Of a stretch of DNA of 64,000 nucleotides, positions 27,061 through 35,908 are shown one piece after another (positions within the stretch are counted from its first letter, which is position 1; every line of letters begins with the position of its first letter). The stretch is taken from NCBI RefSeq assembly GCF_039544165.1, contig NZ_BAABLD010000011.1, forward strand, positions 1 to 64,000, in the 5' to 3' direction. The stretch comes from Viridibacterium curvum. GTDB taxonomy: Bacteria > Pseudomonadota > Gammaproteobacteria > Burkholderiales > Rhodocyclaceae. The notes below the pieces were generated by a model that saw only the letters and a list, made by a program, of their open reading frames with translations, was not told where the DNA came from and did no database searches. The translations under genes and the position numbers were made by a program.

Positions 27061-27642
27061 ATGACAAGAATGAAATTTCTTGTGGTTGTCACATTACAAG
27101 CGCTGCTGGTTTCCTGCAGCCCTTACAAATACTACGTAAAGAGCGATTTTTCTTTTTACGCGGAAGGTTTTTTGCTCGAAAGCGCGGTGCTGCGAACCGA
27201 CGGGGTGTACGTTCTCGACAAGGTCTATACCCAGCGTAACGGTTATGTCACAGATCACAGCTTCAAGGGGTACGTGCACTTTTACAAATTCTTCAAGACC
27301 GGCCAGCAAATATCATATCTGGTCCCGGAAAAGGAATTCGGGGGCGACTATCTGCGGGTCGTGAAAGAGCACGCAGCGCGTGCAGAGCGAGGAAGAACCC
27401 TGTTCGAGGGCTACTACAAGCTGAAAGATGATCGGATAATTCTCGAAGGCGTCAACGCGGCGCTTGGCAACTTTCATTACTCGCACGGCAAAATCGGCGA
27501 CGACCGCCTTGAGATAATTTCGACCGCCAGCGAAGGCATCAAGGACTTCGACGAAAGAAATCTCAACTACCGGGTGGTGCACATGTACGTCTTCAAGCCT
27601 TTTAACGAGCCAAGCTATCAAGAAGTGAAGGTTGACTGGTAA
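27061..27642 (+). CDS. Lipoprotein of unknown function, first of a four-gene cluster
   Basis: 193 residues from ATG 27061 (an ATG at 27070 is also possible). A short lipoprotein signal with lipobox LLVSC. The mature part is basic and aromatic (YKYYVKSDF, YVHFYKFFK), with no recognised domain. Its stop codon overlaps the next start (TAATG), indicating one operon. Base composition is more A/T-rich than the surrounding CAZyme genes, a sign of separate origin. Confidence 0.65.
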   Translation: MTRMKFLVVVTLQALLVSCSPYKYYVKSDFSFYAEGFLLESAVLRTDGVYVLDKVYTQRNGYVTDHSFKGYVHFYKFFKTGQQISYLVPEKEFGGDYLRVVKEHAARAERGRTLFEGYYKLKDDRIILEGVNAALGNFHYSHGKIGDDRLEIISTASEGIKDFDERNLNYRVVHMYVFKPFNEPSYQEVKVDW

Positions 27643-28160
27643 TGTCAAAGCTGAAAATTGCTGTTCTATTTATTTTCTTATCGCTCACATCCTGCTCGGG
27701 AAAACTAGAGTTCGTTGATTTGCCCTTGCACAGCCATCAAGGCATCTACGACCGGGACGATGAAAGACGAGGGTACGGATATTACTTTCAGAGTGTACTG
27801 GTTGATAACCCGCCAGAAGACATCGACCAGCTAAAGAGAGATCTGCTTGCGTTTCATAAGCGACACCTTCACCCTGCTTTCGAAGGAAAAAAACTGAGCA
27901 CTTACAGCACCACATTCTACAAACACAACAGAACAACAAAGTACTTCATTGATCATGAAGACGACCCCGGTGGCTTTTCAAGCGAGATACTTTCTGACTA
28001 CTTCAACACTCACGGCATTGCGATCGTAATAACCACCAGGGTCGGGAAAGGAGACGCCTTGAAAACCGAGATCTCTTTCCCTGACAAAGAAGGCTCCGAG
28101 ATCCTGGAGTCACCTCCAGCACAAACCCGAAAGACAGCCGGGACCCCGGCATCATCATGA
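27642..28160 (+). CDS. Lipoprotein with EDPGGFSSE-type motif, copy 1
   Basis: 172 residues, lipobox LTSC. The C-terminal half carries TTKYFIDHEDDPGGFSSEIL followed by GIAIVITT. The inverted gene at 29255 carries the same motif (RTAYFLDSKEDPGGFSSE, then GIAVFGF), so the two are distant paralogues. The start overlaps the previous stop and the end overlaps the next start by ATGA, giving translational coupling across three genes. Function unknown. Confidence 0.65.
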   Translation: MSKLKIAVLFIFLSLTSCSGKLEFVDLPLHSHQGIYDRDDERRGYGYYFQSVLVDNPPEDIDQLKRDLLAFHKRHLHPAFEGKKLSTYSTTFYKHNRTTKYFIDHEDDPGGFSSEILSDYFNTHGIAIVITTRVGKGDALKTEISFPDKEGSEILESPPAQTRKTAGTPASS

Positions 28161-28564
28161 AAAAGCTCGCGATTTTCATTTCTCTACTGTCAGTTGGCTG
28201 CGCAAATGCGGCCAATTTGAACTGGTTCTGCTTCGTCTCAAAAGATGAGGCAAAGCCGATCTACCTGGCGTTTGCATTTGCCAATAACAAAAGTACCGAT
28301 GCCTTCGTGCGATACAGGAATGGAAGCGGTGTTATTTCCCTGAAGCAGAAAAGTCTGGAAAGCATCGAAATGGCCGAAGGGCGTCCATTTGAAAACACCT
28401 ATGAATACATTGAAAAAACCGGTCGCGCTGATGCGGGAAGGTACACCGTCGTTGTTCAAGGTGCTGTTTTTTACGGTTTTAGCTACACGTCAACGAAAAG
28501 GGCCAAACCCTACGAGTTCGTGATGGATACAGCATCTGAGGGAGGCTCAGGTTGTAAGTGGTAA
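28157..28564 (+). CDS. Small secreted protein of unknown function
   Basis: 135 residues with a signal peptide (VGCANAANL). Mature Cys are at the start (NWFCFV) and end (GSGCKW), possibly one disulfide. It is beta-rich with the pattern YR.GSGV....Q......R...E.TY and GRYTVVVQG, like small periplasmic or inhibitor-type folds. Overlaps the preceding gene by 4 bp. Confidence 0.6.
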   Translation: MKKLAIFISLLSVGCANAANLNWFCFVSKDEAKPIYLAFAFANNKSTDAFVRYRNGSGVISLKQKSLESIEMAEGRPFENTYEYIEKTGRADAGRYTVVVQGAVFYGFSYTSTKRAKPYEFVMDTASEGGSGCKW

Positions 28565-28614
28565 CGGGCGAAGTCGTTTGGCAAAAATCAAAACAACACG
28601 GGAGCCTACGCACA

Positions 28615-29151
28615 ATGAAAATATGCACGACTCTGCTTTTGCTGGCACTGACTCCCGCACTCACCCCTGGAATTGCTTCAGGACAGACGCCTGTGTCGTC
28701 CATCACAGATGCTACATGGGCACAGTACAAAGGCGAGTATCCGCAAAGCCCGCTTTGCAGTGCAGACGAAATCACGTTGTGGAGCTGCAAAAGCGGAAAG
28801 CACGTTTACTCGCTGTGTTCGTCGCGCACTATGACCCGTACGACGGGCTATCTGCAGTACCGCGCTTCCCTGCGCGGCAGAGTAGTACTGACCTATCCGC
28901 CCGACAAAAGACCGCCCGCGGGCGCTTTCACCTACAACTCCTTTGCTAACGGCGATGCGTCCATCGACTTCTCGAACAATGGGTACCGATACACCTTGTT
29001 TGATCCGCTGAGAGGAGGTTCGTCAATAAGCGTCTTGGCGCCAGAGCCTTCCAGAAAAAATACCGAAATAACTTGCCAGGCCGTTCAGACACTTCAGATC
29101 AACTACACAATGCGACTGATGTACGACTCTGGAACATGGAAAGTAAATTAG
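28615..29151 (+). CDS. Small secreted protein, distant relative of the preceding one
   Basis: 178 residues from ATG 28615, signal peptide ending IASGQTP. The Cys/Tyr pattern LWSCKSGKHVYSLCSS...YLQYR is loosely shared with its upstream neighbour (WFCFV...VRYRNG), suggesting a common beta fold; this relation is weak. It is the last gene of the forward cluster. No terminator is obvious. Confidence 0.6.
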   Translation: MKICTTLLLLALTPALTPGIASGQTPVSSITDATWAQYKGEYPQSPLCSADEITLWSCKSGKHVYSLCSSRTMTRTTGYLQYRASLRGRVVLTYPPDKRPPAGAFTYNSFANGDASIDFSNNGYRYTLFDPLRGGSSISVLAPEPSRKNTEITCQAVQTLQINYTMRLMYDSGTWKVN

Positions 29152-29254
29152 GCGGCAAAATCTCTATCCATACGAATCAAACGCTTACAGCCCCATCAGC
29201 ACAACCGCCCCGAGGCATGAGGACTCGACACCTCCAGCCGTCTTCCCGCGTGAG

Positions 29255-29671
29255 TCAGCAATTATTGATCAGAACGCCGGGGGAATAGAAATCCCCAAAT
29301 GCATCGTTGTAATACCTGATTATTGCCTTATTTTTGTTTTGGCTGTTTTCACACTTTACGAACCCAAAAACCGCAATCCCATCCACATCCTGATACCTGC
29401 TGAACTCCTCGCTTGAAAAACCACCAGGATCCTCCTTGCTGTCCAGGAAATAGGCGGTTCTGGAAGTATACTTGTAGACGTAAATTGTCGAATCTTTATT
29501 GTGTGAAAAATTATCAACGAGATATTTTTCAATCAGTTCTTTTGAATTCTGAATGTTTTCTGGCAGACCTTTTATTAGAACAAGATTCGATACGCTACTG
29601 GATCGAAAAAATTCCGGATTTTCACTGCATGACATCACAAACAAAGAAAATAAAGCCATCAAATAACGCAC
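29255..29671 (-). CDS. Lipoprotein with EDPGGFSSE-type motif, copy 2 (inverted)
   Basis: 138 residues, lipoprotein signal with lipobox VMSC. It shares AYFLDSKEDPGGFSSEEF and GIAVFGF with the gene at 27642. Strongly A/T-rich. The orientation is opposite to the forward cluster, so this is not a simple tandem copy. Function unknown; the paired, diverged copies resemble immunity- or inhibitor-type gene families, but no toxin partner was identified. Confidence 0.6.
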   Translation of the reverse strand: MRYLMALFSLFVMSCSENPEFFRSSSVSNLVLIKGLPENIQNSKELIEKYLVDNFSHNKDSTIYVYKYTSRTAYFLDSKEDPGGFSSEEFSRYQDVDGIAVFGFVKCENSQNKNKAIIRYYNDAFGDFYSPGVLINNC

Positions 29672-29767
29672 AATTTATCACACTCTATCAAAATTTGATT
29701 TTACACAAGGCTCTAAAAATCAAACAGCCAACTTAAAAAGCTTTACCACCATATATTCAAATATCAT

Positions 29768-30196
29768 CTACCACCTGAATTTCAGACTGGATAGATAGTA
29801 CATAACCCCCATAGCTCCCCCTGCTGCAACCACGGGGACCAGAGACAGAGATAGCCCTATAGCCCAGATATTGGTATATGTGCTCCACGAGGCTTCTCTC
29901 TCGTCAAAAATCAAAGTGTTGATGTATATCCAGCTAACGGTCAACACCGCCACAAAACAAACTGTTCTGGTACGCAGCCCAGGTTTTTTCCAGAGGAAAA
30001 TCAGCTGCATCAGACCCCACCCGAGAACTGGCAACAGACTTGACCACAGCAGGTCAGAAAATATGTCGCAGTCAATACAGGATGACGACGGCGATTTTTT
30101 GTACTCCCACAAAGCCCAATACCCTTGAATGACTGTAAAAACCGGGATTAGAAGCACAAAATAAACAACTGGAATAAAACGTAGAGGTTTTCTCAT
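29768..30196 (-). CDS. Four-helix membrane protein of unknown function
   Basis: 142 residues with four hydrophobic helices: near residues 7-28, 50-70, 80-100 and 118-138. Two Cys (SSCIDCD) lie in the first loop. A/T-rich like its neighbours. It has no recognisable family. It starts after the divergent region 30197-30519, which carries only a small fragment and a hairpin. Confidence 0.55.
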   Translation of the reverse strand: MRKPLRFIPVVYFVLLIPVFTVIQGYWALWEYKKSPSSSCIDCDIFSDLLWSSLLPVLGWGLMQLIFLWKKPGLRTRTVCFVAVLTVSWIYINTLIFDEREASWSTYTNIWAIGLSLSLVPVVAAGGAMGVMYYLSSLKFRW

Positions 30197-30263
30197 TTCA
30201 GTACAATAAACGCAATTCCGGATCGGAGCATCGGTTCTTCGACATTCTGACTTTATTTATAAT

Positions 30264-30368
30264 TTGAAAAAATATTTCAAAGAATTTGAGTTTAACGGAA
30301 TTCTTCTGAAGTGGCCTGGATCTGCCGGCTTACTCATCTCAATCGCGCTCGTAACGGCTGGATGTTAA
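30264..30368 (+). CDS. 34-codon reading frame ending directly after a lipobox
   Basis: From TTG 30264 the frame reads KKYFKEFEFNG..., a hydrophobic LLISIALV stretch, then TAGC and a stop. This looks like the signal peptide of a lipoprotein truncated right after the lipidated Cys, or a very small membrane peptide. No ribosome site is obvious. A perfect hairpin (GAGCGAC/GTCGCTC, 30405-30422) follows. It may be a remnant. Confidence 0.25.
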   Translation: MKKYFKEFEFNGILLKWPGSAGLLISIALVTAGC

Positions 30369-30404
30369 GGGCGCGACAAACAAGGGGGTTCAGCACTGCA
30401 CCAA

Positions 30405-30422
30405 GAGCGACTTTTGTCGCTC
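30405..30422 (+). terminator. Short hairpin in the gap before 30520
   Basis: GAGCGAC, loop TTTT, GTCGCTC, a perfect 7-bp stem. No T-run follows. The remaining part of 30197-30519 shows nothing else. Confidence 0.4.
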
Positions 30423-30519
30423 CAAACTAGTCAAACCATGGGGCTTGTATCCTCCAAAGAGCGTGCCACACTGAGTCTCGTTCGGTTCAATTTTCTTCTC
30501 GTTTTCACCGCCATATCAC

Positions 30520-31179
30520 ATGACCTTCGCCCGAAAACCTTCGTTCAAAGCCATACTCATTGCCTTCTGCGCCACCGCTGCAATGGCCACGCATGCTCAG
30601 CCGTATTGGCTGCACAAAAGCGGCACCATGGTTTACGACTCATCGACCGGTTTGGTGTGGGCTCGGTGCAGCGTCGGGCAACAATGGAATGGCGACAGCT
30701 GCGCGGGGGAAGCAAAGGACTATCAGTTTGAGCAGGCTTTTGACGTTGTCAGCCGCATCAATTCAACGGGCAATTTGGGTGGCATCACAAACTGGGCCCT
30801 GCCCAATGTGCGGCAACTACAGAGCCTCCGGCAATGCACGGCTGGCTTCAGACCCAACACGAACATCGATCTGAATGACCAGCTCCCGCCTGTGCCACAG
30901 GAATGCAAACGCACAAAGGACGACCGCTACCACATTCATCCCGTCGCGTTTCCCCAGTCCGAAGCCTTGTATTGGACATCGACGCCCTTGGCTGGCAGCA
31001 AGCACCTGGCCTGGAGTGTTGGCTTCAGCAATGGCTTGCTGGAGACCATGGGGCGAAAGCTACCGTTTTATTTGCGACTGGTCCGCTCCATGCCACTGAC
31101 GGGAAACCCAGCGGACGCCGGCTTCACGCAAAAACTCAATATTTTCCCCGCCAGCCCGCTCACACTCGACGGGCGCTGA
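30520..31179 (+). CDS. DUF1566-domain secreted protein
   Basis: 219 residues with a signal peptide (MATHAQPY). The pattern VYDSSTGLVWARCSVGQQWN, then NWALPNVRQLQSL and YWTSTPLAGS...AWSVGFSNGL is the DUF1566 (Lcl C-terminal) fold. Such domains are found in surface adhesins and pilus-linked proteins; a specific role cannot be given. No strong ribosome site precedes the ATG. The stretch 31180-31419 downstream holds no supported gene. Confidence 0.75.
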   Translation: MTFARKPSFKAILIAFCATAAMATHAQPYWLHKSGTMVYDSSTGLVWARCSVGQQWNGDSCAGEAKDYQFEQAFDVVSRINSTGNLGGITNWALPNVRQLQSLRQCTAGFRPNTNIDLNDQLPPVPQECKRTKDDRYHIHPVAFPQSEALYWTSTPLAGSKHLAWSVGFSNGLLETMGRKLPFYLRLVRSMPLTGNPADAGFTQKLNIFPASPLTLDGR

Positions 31180-31419
31180 TCCGCAGCAACAAGACCGAGG
31201 CCCAGGTGCCTCGCGAGCGCGATGTGAGCCTGTTGCTTGGCGCGGCGGAGGCGATGCACCTTGTCACAGAGGCACTCCCGGCCAAGGGCATCCTGCCTCA
31301 GCGGGCGCGCTGAGGCCCGCGCTTGCACGCGTAATGACGCAACCCTTGACGCGAGAACGGGCAGGAACCATCTCGCCGCCCGATACTCCTACCCACCCGA
31401 CGTTCCATAAAGACAGCTC

Positions 31420-32445
31420 ATGTATCGCATACCACTCCTCCTCAGTCTTTACGCCGTTCTCAACACAGCGTGGGCCCAATCGACACCGCCCGTGAGTCTG
31501 CCGGGGTATACCGAGGGGGCCCAGGTCATCCGCGTCGCACGCGAGACCGAGCAGGTCGACAGCATCAACGGGGTGATTTACGCACAGTGGAAAGGCACGC
31601 GCTCGGTGCGCCAGATGCAGATGTCCCTGCTCGTTCCGCGCACCAACGATCTGAAGCCCGCCATCGTGTACTTCCCCGGCGGCGGCTTCACGACGGCCGA
31701 GCACGACAAGTACATTGAAATGCGCATGGCATTGGCGCAGGCAGGCTTCGTCGTGGCAGCGGTGGAGTACCGCACGGTGCCGAGCAAGTTCCCGGCACCG
31801 CTGGAAGACGCCAAGGCCGCCGTGCGCTACCTGCGCGAGCACGCCGGCGAGTACGGCATCGACGCGTCGCGCATCGGCGCACTGGGAGACTCGGCCGGCG
31901 GCTATGTCGCACAGCTGCTGGGCACCACCAACGGCGAGAAGCGCTTTGACAAAGGCGTCTTCCTCGACAAATCGTCCGATGTACAGGCCGTCGTCACGCT
32001 CTATGGCCTGTCAGATCTGAGCAATATCGGCGCGGGCTTTCCGCCGAACATCCAGGCCGTGCACGAGTCGCCCGCCGTCACCGAAGCCCTGCTCGTGAAC
32101 GGGCCAGCCTTTGCAGGCTTTGCCGGAGCGTCGATCCAGAGCGTGCCCGAGCGGGCCAGGGATGCCAGTCCCATGGGGCACCTGGGTGGCAAGAAGCCAC
32201 CCTTTCTGATCTTCCATGGCAGCGCTGACAACCACGTCTCTCCCGTACAGAGCGCGCAGCTCTACCGGGGCCTGATCAGCGGCGGCAACAAGGCCGAATA
32301 CATCCTCGTCGAAGGCGCGGGCCACGGTGAGCTGGTGTGGTTCCAGAAGCCCATCATCGACAGGGTGGTGAATTGGTACCGGCAGACGCTGGGCGCGCCA
32401 GTCCGTGGCAAAGGCCAGGGGGCCGATTCAAACGCCAATCTCTGA
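31420..32445 (+). CDS. Secreted alpha/beta-hydrolase (esterase)
   Basis: 341 residues with a signal peptide ending NTAWAQS. Catalytic elements: oxyanion loop FPGGGFT, nucleophile S158 in GDSAGGY, Asp in GSADNHV and His in GAGHGEL, the full triad in order. This resembles the BD-FAE or esterase/lipase group, whose members act on feruloyl or acetyl esters of plant polysaccharides; the substrate here is inferred only. The gap to the next gene is 139 bp with no hairpin. Confidence 0.8.
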   Translation: MYRIPLLLSLYAVLNTAWAQSTPPVSLPGYTEGAQVIRVARETEQVDSINGVIYAQWKGTRSVRQMQMSLLVPRTNDLKPAIVYFPGGGFTTAEHDKYIEMRMALAQAGFVVAAVEYRTVPSKFPAPLEDAKAAVRYLREHAGEYGIDASRIGALGDSAGGYVAQLLGTTNGEKRFDKGVFLDKSSDVQAVVTLYGLSDLSNIGAGFPPNIQAVHESPAVTEALLVNGPAFAGFAGASIQSVPERARDASPMGHLGGKKPPFLIFHGSADNHVSPVQSAQLYRGLISGGNKAEYILVEGAGHGELVWFQKPIIDRVVNWYRQTLGAPVRGKGQGADSNANL

Positions 32446-32584
32446 GGACCGACCGTCGCCCTGCAGCCCACCGGCTTTGCCCTCACCCCCTCGGGCTTGC
32501 CCCTGCGGGTAGTGACGAGCCCAAGGATGTCGTGCCATTCTGATTCGCGATACGCCCACCGGGCGGCGCTGAGAGGAGAACGAC

Positions 32585-33586
32585 ATGGCACGCAGGGCAT
32601 TGGTGATCAGTGGCGGCGCGCCCAACGCGACGCTGGTGGGCGGCGCGCTGGAGGCATTTGCCGAGCTGGGGCTGGAGTTTGATGTCGTCACCATGTCAGG
32701 CGCCGGCGCACTGCTGGGCCTGATGTATCTGGCGCCGCGCAACGGCAACCCGGTGACGACGCTGCGCGGGCTGACCGAGCTGGGGATCGCGGACGCGATC
32801 TACGAGGGCTTTCCGGTCAATTACAAGGTCTTCAACAAACCCGGTGCGCTGGCAGACGTCTATCGCCAGATGCTGGCCGGCAATCCCTTGCTGCAGCAGG
32901 TGATGGCGCAACCGGCGCGCGATCCGCTCACGCAGATGGCCAAAGATGGCTTGTCCCTCTGGCTGGCAACCGTCTGCCCATCAAGCCTGACGCCTGCCTC
33001 GACCGGGCTGTGCGCACACGTGCCGTTTGCCGACCAGATCATCGACTTTGCGCAGATCGCGAGCGTCAAGCCGGCGCTCTACCTCAATGCCTACAACCTC
33101 AGCCAGCGGCAGATGGAGAACTTCGACAAGACCGCGCTGAACCCACTGCACCTGCAGGCAGCCCTGTCCTTCCCCTTCCTCTACCCGCCGACACAGATCG
33201 GCAGCGACCTCTACATCGAGGGCGCGGCGCTGGACTGTCTGAACTTCAAGGGCCTGATGGAGAACCACCCCGAGCTCGAAGAGATCGTGGTATTCGACCT
33301 GCTGGGCGCCGAGCGCCTGCTGCGCGCGCCGCGTGACCTGTATGACGCATGGGTCATGTCCATCATCACGCCGCTGGTGGAGATTGCACGCGACGACGTG
33401 AAACTCTTCGAGCAGGTACACATGCCCAGGTACCCCAAGCTCAAACCGCTGTTCAAGGTGCCACTCGTCGACGACGTGCCGGAGAAATTCCTGCCCGACG
33501 TCTTCGATTGGTCACGCAGCAACCTCGAGCGCCTGTACCGGATGGGCTACGACACCGCGCATCGCTACGCGCAGGCAAATCTTTGA
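32585..33586 (+). CDS. Patatin-like protein with changed catalytic motifs
   Basis: 333 residues, cytoplasmic. The Gly-rich oxyanion stretch ISGGAPNATLVGG is kept. Where patatins have GxSxG, this has M37-S38-G39-A40-G41, so the usual Ser position (39) is Gly and a Ser sits one place earlier. The Asp of the DG[GA] motif is replaced: LYIEGAALD has E212. Hydrolase activity is therefore doubtful or displaced. It looks like a conserved patatin subfamily rather than a decayed gene, since the frame is intact and AGGAGAACGAC precedes the ATG. Confidence 0.75.
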   Translation: MARRALVISGGAPNATLVGGALEAFAELGLEFDVVTMSGAGALLGLMYLAPRNGNPVTTLRGLTELGIADAIYEGFPVNYKVFNKPGALADVYRQMLAGNPLLQQVMAQPARDPLTQMAKDGLSLWLATVCPSSLTPASTGLCAHVPFADQIIDFAQIASVKPALYLNAYNLSQRQMENFDKTALNPLHLQAALSFPFLYPPTQIGSDLYIEGAALDCLNFKGLMENHPELEEIVVFDLLGAERLLRAPRDLYDAWVMSIITPLVEIARDDVKLFEQVHMPRYPKLKPLFKVPLVDDVPEKFLPDVFDWSRSNLERLYRMGYDTAHRYAQANL

Positions 33587-33623
33587 AACGCATCGCCCGC
33601 GCTCCGCGCAGGCGATGGGGCTT

Positions 33624-34466
33624 TCAGGCCCTCAGCGCCGCTGCGTGGTGCGCAATGTGCTCGCCGATGAAGCTGGCGATGAAGTAATAGCTGTGGTCGT
33701 AGCCGGGTTGTCGCCGCAGCGTAAACGGGTGGCCAGCAGCGTCGGCGGCGGCCTGCAGTCGCTCGGGCTGCAACTGCTTGTCGAGGAATTCGTCGGCACC
33801 TCCTTGATCGATCAACAGCGGCAGGCGTTCGCTGGCCGTCGCGATGAGCTCACAGGCATCCCAGGCTTTCCAGGTTTCGCGATCAGCACCGAGGTAAGCG
33901 CTGAAGGCTTTCTCGCCCCACGGCACCTGCGAGGGTGCGACGATGGGTGAAAACGCCGACACGCTGCGATAGCGCCCGGGATTGCGCAAGGCGAGCACCA
34001 GCGCGCCATGCCCACCCATCGAGTGGCCGAAGATGCTGCGTGCGTCACTTGCCGGGAAGTGGGCTTCGATGAGCGCGGGCAGCTCGTGCACCACGTAGTC
34101 GTGCATGCGGTAGTGCGATGCCCAGGGCGCCTCGGTGGCGTTGAGGTAGAAGCCGGCGCCCTTGCCGATGTCGTAGCCCTCCGCATCGGCCACATCGTCA
34201 CCGCGCGGGCTGGTGTCGGGCGCGACGATGATCACGCCGTGCTCGGCGGCGTAGCGCTGCGCGCCGGCCTTGGTGATGAAGTTCTGCTCGGTGCAGGTGA
34301 GGCCGGAGAGCCAGTAGAGCACGGGCAGTTTTTGTACGCTGTTGCCAGCACTCGCCTGCGGCGGCAGGTAGATGCCGAAGTTCATCGTGCAGCCCAGCGT
34401 GGTGGATTCGTGCCGCCAGACGTCTTGCCAGCCACCGAAGCAGGCGCGGTGTTCGATGCGTTCCAT
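33624..34466 (-). CDS. fghA: S-formylglutathione hydrolase
   Basis: 280 residues, the usual length. The esterase-D family signature YWLSGLTCTEQNF is present, with nucleophile Ser in GHSMGGHGA, Asp in DQGGADEF and His in PGYDHSYYF. It hydrolyses S-formylglutathione to formate and glutathione in the cytoplasm, the last step of glutathione-dependent formaldehyde detoxification. It follows adhC in the same direction, but a REP-like inverted repeat lies between the two genes. Confidence 0.95.
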   Translation of the reverse strand: MERIEHRACFGGWQDVWRHESTTLGCTMNFGIYLPPQASAGNSVQKLPVLYWLSGLTCTEQNFITKAGAQRYAAEHGVIIVAPDTSPRGDDVADAEGYDIGKGAGFYLNATEAPWASHYRMHDYVVHELPALIEAHFPASDARSIFGHSMGGHGALVLALRNPGRYRSVSAFSPIVAPSQVPWGEKAFSAYLGADRETWKAWDACELIATASERLPLLIDQGGADEFLDKQLQPERLQAAADAAGHPFTLRRQPGYDHSYYFIASFIGEHIAHHAAALRA

Positions 34467-34515
34467 GATTCAAATGCTCCGAATATCAAGATTCATGTTG
34501 CGCCCCCGGACGTGC

Positions 34516-34597
34516 CGTCATTCCCGCGAAGGCGGGAATCCAGCAACTTCAGGGAGTCAGGTAACGACACTGGATTCCCGCCTTCGCGGGAATGACG
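34516..34597. repeat. Perfect REP-type inverted repeat between fghA and adhC
   Basis: Two 28-bp arms of the CGTCATTCCCGCGAAGG family are exact reverse complements, separated by 26 bp. The same arm occurs twice at the left edge of the window. In the transcript of adhC this would form a very stable hairpin that could limit read-through into fghA or protect the upstream mRNA. Confidence 0.85.
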
Positions 34598-34742
34598 TTG
34601 AAGTGCTGTCTCATCAGAGGGCGATGCCAGATGTGCTGGCTTCATGCACAAACCGTCAAAACAGGCGCGTCACCCCGGCGAAGGCTGGCGTGAGGACGAT
34701 TTTCCAGATGTCATAACAACTCCCGCACTCAGTCCTCAGAAT

Positions 34743-35852
34743 TTAAAAGTGAATCACCGAGCGGATCGACTTGCCTTCATGCATCAGGTCAAAGGCTTCG
34801 TTGATCTTGTCGAGACCCATGGTGTGGGTGACGAAGGGGGCGAGCTCGATCTTGCCGGCCATGGCGTCTTCGACCATGCCGGGCAACTGCGTGCGGCCTT
34901 TCACGCCACCAAAGGCGGTGCCCATCCACTTGCGGCCGGTGACGAGCTGGAAGGGGCGCGTCGAAATCTCCTGCCCCGCGCCAGCGACACCGATGATCAC
35001 GCTCTGGCCCCAGCCACGGTGCGCGCATTCCAGCGCCGCACGCATGACATTCACATTGCCGATGCACTCGAAGCTGTGATCGACGCCCCATCCGGTCATC
35101 TCGACGATGACTTGCTGGATGGGCTTCTCGTGATCTTTCGGATTCACGCAGTCGGTGGCGCCCATAGCCTTCGCCAGCTCGAACTTGCCGGGGTTGGTGT
35201 CGATGGCGATGATGCGGCCGGCCTTGGCCTGGCGTGCGCCCTGGATGACGGCGAGGCCGATGCCGCCGAGGCCGAAAACGGCCACCGAGTCGCCCTCTTG
35301 CACCTTGGCGGTGTTGTGCACGGCGCCGATGCCGGTGGTGACGCCGCAGCCGAGCAGGCAGACGTGCTCGGGGTTGGCGTCGGGATTGATCTTCGCGAGG
35401 GAGACTTCGGCCACCACGGTGTACTCGCTGAAGGTCGAACAGCCCATGTAGTGGTAGAGCGGCTGGCCGTTGTACGAGAAGCGCGTCGTGCCATCGGGCA
35501 TCACGCCCTTGCCCTGCGTGGCGCGCACCGACACACAGAGGTTGGTCTTGCCGCTTTTACAGAACAGGCACTCGCCGCACTCGGCGGTGTAGAGCGGAAT
35601 GACGTGATCGCCGGGCTTCACACTCGTGACGCCCTCGCCCACCTCCACCACCACGCCCGCGCCTTCGTGACCCAGCACGACAGGGAACAGGCCTTCGGGG
35701 TCATCGCCTGACAACGTGAAGGCGTCGGTGTGACAGACGCCGGTGTGGGTGATCTTGACGAGCACTTCGCCCTTCCTGGGCGGGGCGACGTCGATCTCGA
35801 CAATCTGCAGCGGTTCTCCAGCAGCAAAGGCGACGGCAGCGCGGGATTTCAT
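34743..35852 (-). CDS. frmA: S-(hydroxymethyl)glutathione dehydrogenase, class III alcohol dehydrogenase
   Basis: 369 residues, the standard length. Catalytic zinc ligands GVCHTDAF and GHEGAG, structural zinc cluster CGECLFCKSGKTNLC, catalytic CGVTTG and Rossmann motif GLGGIG are all present. It oxidises S-hydroxymethylglutathione (formed from formaldehyde and glutathione) with NAD+. Cytoplasmic. It lies directly downstream of the FrmR repressor gene (56-bp gap) and would be co-transcribed from its promoter. Confidence 0.96.
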   Translation of the reverse strand: MKSRAAVAFAAGEPLQIVEIDVAPPRKGEVLVKITHTGVCHTDAFTLSGDDPEGLFPVVLGHEGAGVVVEVGEGVTSVKPGDHVIPLYTAECGECLFCKSGKTNLCVSVRATQGKGVMPDGTTRFSYNGQPLYHYMGCSTFSEYTVVAEVSLAKINPDANPEHVCLLGCGVTTGIGAVHNTAKVQEGDSVAVFGLGGIGLAVIQGARQAKAGRIIAIDTNPGKFELAKAMGATDCVNPKDHEKPIQQVIVEMTGWGVDHSFECIGNVNVMRAALECAHRGWGQSVIIGVAGAGQEISTRPFQLVTGRKWMGTAFGGVKGRTQLPGMVEDAMAGKIELAPFVTHTMGLDKINEAFDLMHEGKSIRSVIHF

Positions 35853-35908
35853 GGGGGCTCTCCTTGCGGGAATGGTTTTCAGGGCAAATGGATTTCAGGG
35901 CAATCGGC

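Noticed and set aside
31180..31420. Possible gene fragment before the esterase
   Set aside because: A short open stretch (to about 31313) has no start, no ribosome site and no recognisable similarity.
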